DNA of 64,000 nt from Blattamonas nauphoetae. Lineage: Eukaryota > Preaxostyla > Oxymonadida. A program made the position numbers and the translations under genes. Positions 63,213 through 64,000 of the stretch are shown one piece after another; within the stretch, counting starts at the first letter, position 1; the number at the start of each line of letters is the position of its first letter. Location of the stretch: positions 310,001-374,000 of the forward strand of contig JARBJD010000026.1 of the NCBI GenBank assembly GCA_033064195.1. The letters run 5' to 3'. Below the pieces are notes generated by a model. That model was not told the DNA's origin and did no database searches. It worked only from the letters and a program-made list of their open reading frames with translations.

Positions 63213-64000
63213 TGTGAGAATATATGCCTATTCTTCATTCCTCATTTCACTTATCTATTTTCGTATGTCGCTTTCTCATGAGAATGTACCTCTTTATGGG
63301 CAGATCTAACGATCCTGTCGTCCACTGTGATTCGATGATTCTGATCGACAAAACACACTCTCCAATATCGGTGAAGACGATTCTTGTTCGGAGAGTTCAA
63401 TTGACTGCGAACTTATTGTTCAATTCAAAAAAGATAATTTAACGTCTGTCTTATATACTTTCATTGAAATAGACCAACATTAGATGAATATGGTCTTCTT
63501 TCTTCAACCATCCAGGTACTTTTTTAGGAGGATTGGCGATTGTCTCCAACTTCACATCGTGTTTTTTCTCACTCATGTGGATCGTCGAATAAACCCTCAA
63601 TTCCGAACAGCATTGAAACATTACATGCAAGATAACCTCATCATGTCGTTCTTTTTGCCTTTTCGTGATCAACAGAGAGATACTTGAAAAAATTGAATCT
63701 GGAAAACCAAGGTCATTTTCTTCATATCATTGACTTCGTATGACATCTTTCCAACTCAGTCCACTTTCATTTGTCTCGTAGCTTCTAACAAATCAATTCA
63801 AAAAAGGATACAGAAATGATATGTCCACGTTGGACATTTTGAACCCTGTCGGTGAGTCTGCAAATGGCAGAAGGCAGACTGCTCCCGTCGATGTCGTATG
63901 ACAACGTTCCACACGACAATCTGACATTTTAAATCCACCCGCGAACCCAAGCATTGCCCCGCCAAGCGAATTCGAGGCACAATCGATGAACTGACACCCT
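63213..64000. other. Right edge; nothing recognised
   Basis: A/T-rich, with short frames on both strands. The minus-strand fragment 'TIANPPKKVPGWLKKEDH' (about 63500) looks protein-like but has no motif I know. The 5' exon of the second surface gene may lie beyond the window. Confidence 0.4.

Noticed and set aside
12304-63238. Alternative genetic code with TAG (and TAA) as glutamine, as in some oxymonads
   Set aside because: Three paralogous helical genes end with TAG at the same position and diverge after it, so TAG terminates here.

Overview
The window looks like a piece of the nuclear genome of a compact, intron-poor protist. Several gene families fit an oxymonad such as Blattamonas: an ARM/HEAT-like helical family, long beta-helix/Ig-like surface proteins with 'LEYGKTY' repeats, and a coiled-coil protein with a B30.2-like tail. 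That assignment is from memory of the families and was not searched. The code appears standard: three related genes end at the same place with TAG. Several introns of 34-43 bases can be read from the junctions.

Layout. 1-12.3 kb: three tandem copies (minus strand) of the helical family. One is intact (4722-5816), one has an in-frame TAG (1520-2593), and one (9589-12027) is frameshifted and split by a 1357-bp transposon with a 9-bp target duplication. Between the last two sits a Merlin DNA transposon (6231-9002) with an 8-bp target duplication. Its single protein joins an IS1595/ISXO2-type transposase to an OTU-like cysteine protease domain.

12.3-42.4 kb: apparently one surface-protein gene (minus strand, about 7.9 kb coding, signal peptide at 42.37 kb, transmembrane anchor at 12.5 kb). 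It is spread over 30 kb by insertions: a hAT-like element, two DIRS-like elements (one holding a third DIRS-like element nested in a satellite array), a tRNA-like insert, and a 9-bp-TSD element. At four of the five junctions, taking out the insert and one target copy leaves an open frame.

42.9-56.2 kb: a coiled-coil/B30.2-like gene with a 38-bp intron, a truncated copy of it, and a host gene of unknown function (about 56.16-45.21 kb, minus). The latter is interrupted by a 790-bp MITE-like element and by a pogo/Tigger transposon. The pogo transposon is itself split by a 4637-bp element that carries surface-gene pieces and a 24-bp minisatellite.

56.7-63.2 kb: a second surface-protein gene (minus), split by a fourth DIRS-like element. 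The last 0.8 kb holds nothing I recognise.

The main theme is nested insertion. At least four YR retroelements, one Merlin, one hAT-like, one pogo, two 9-bp-TSD elements, one further 8-bp-TSD element and several MITEs lie in 64 kb, mostly inside coding sequence. Many carry minisatellites or host-gene fragments rather than their own enzymes.
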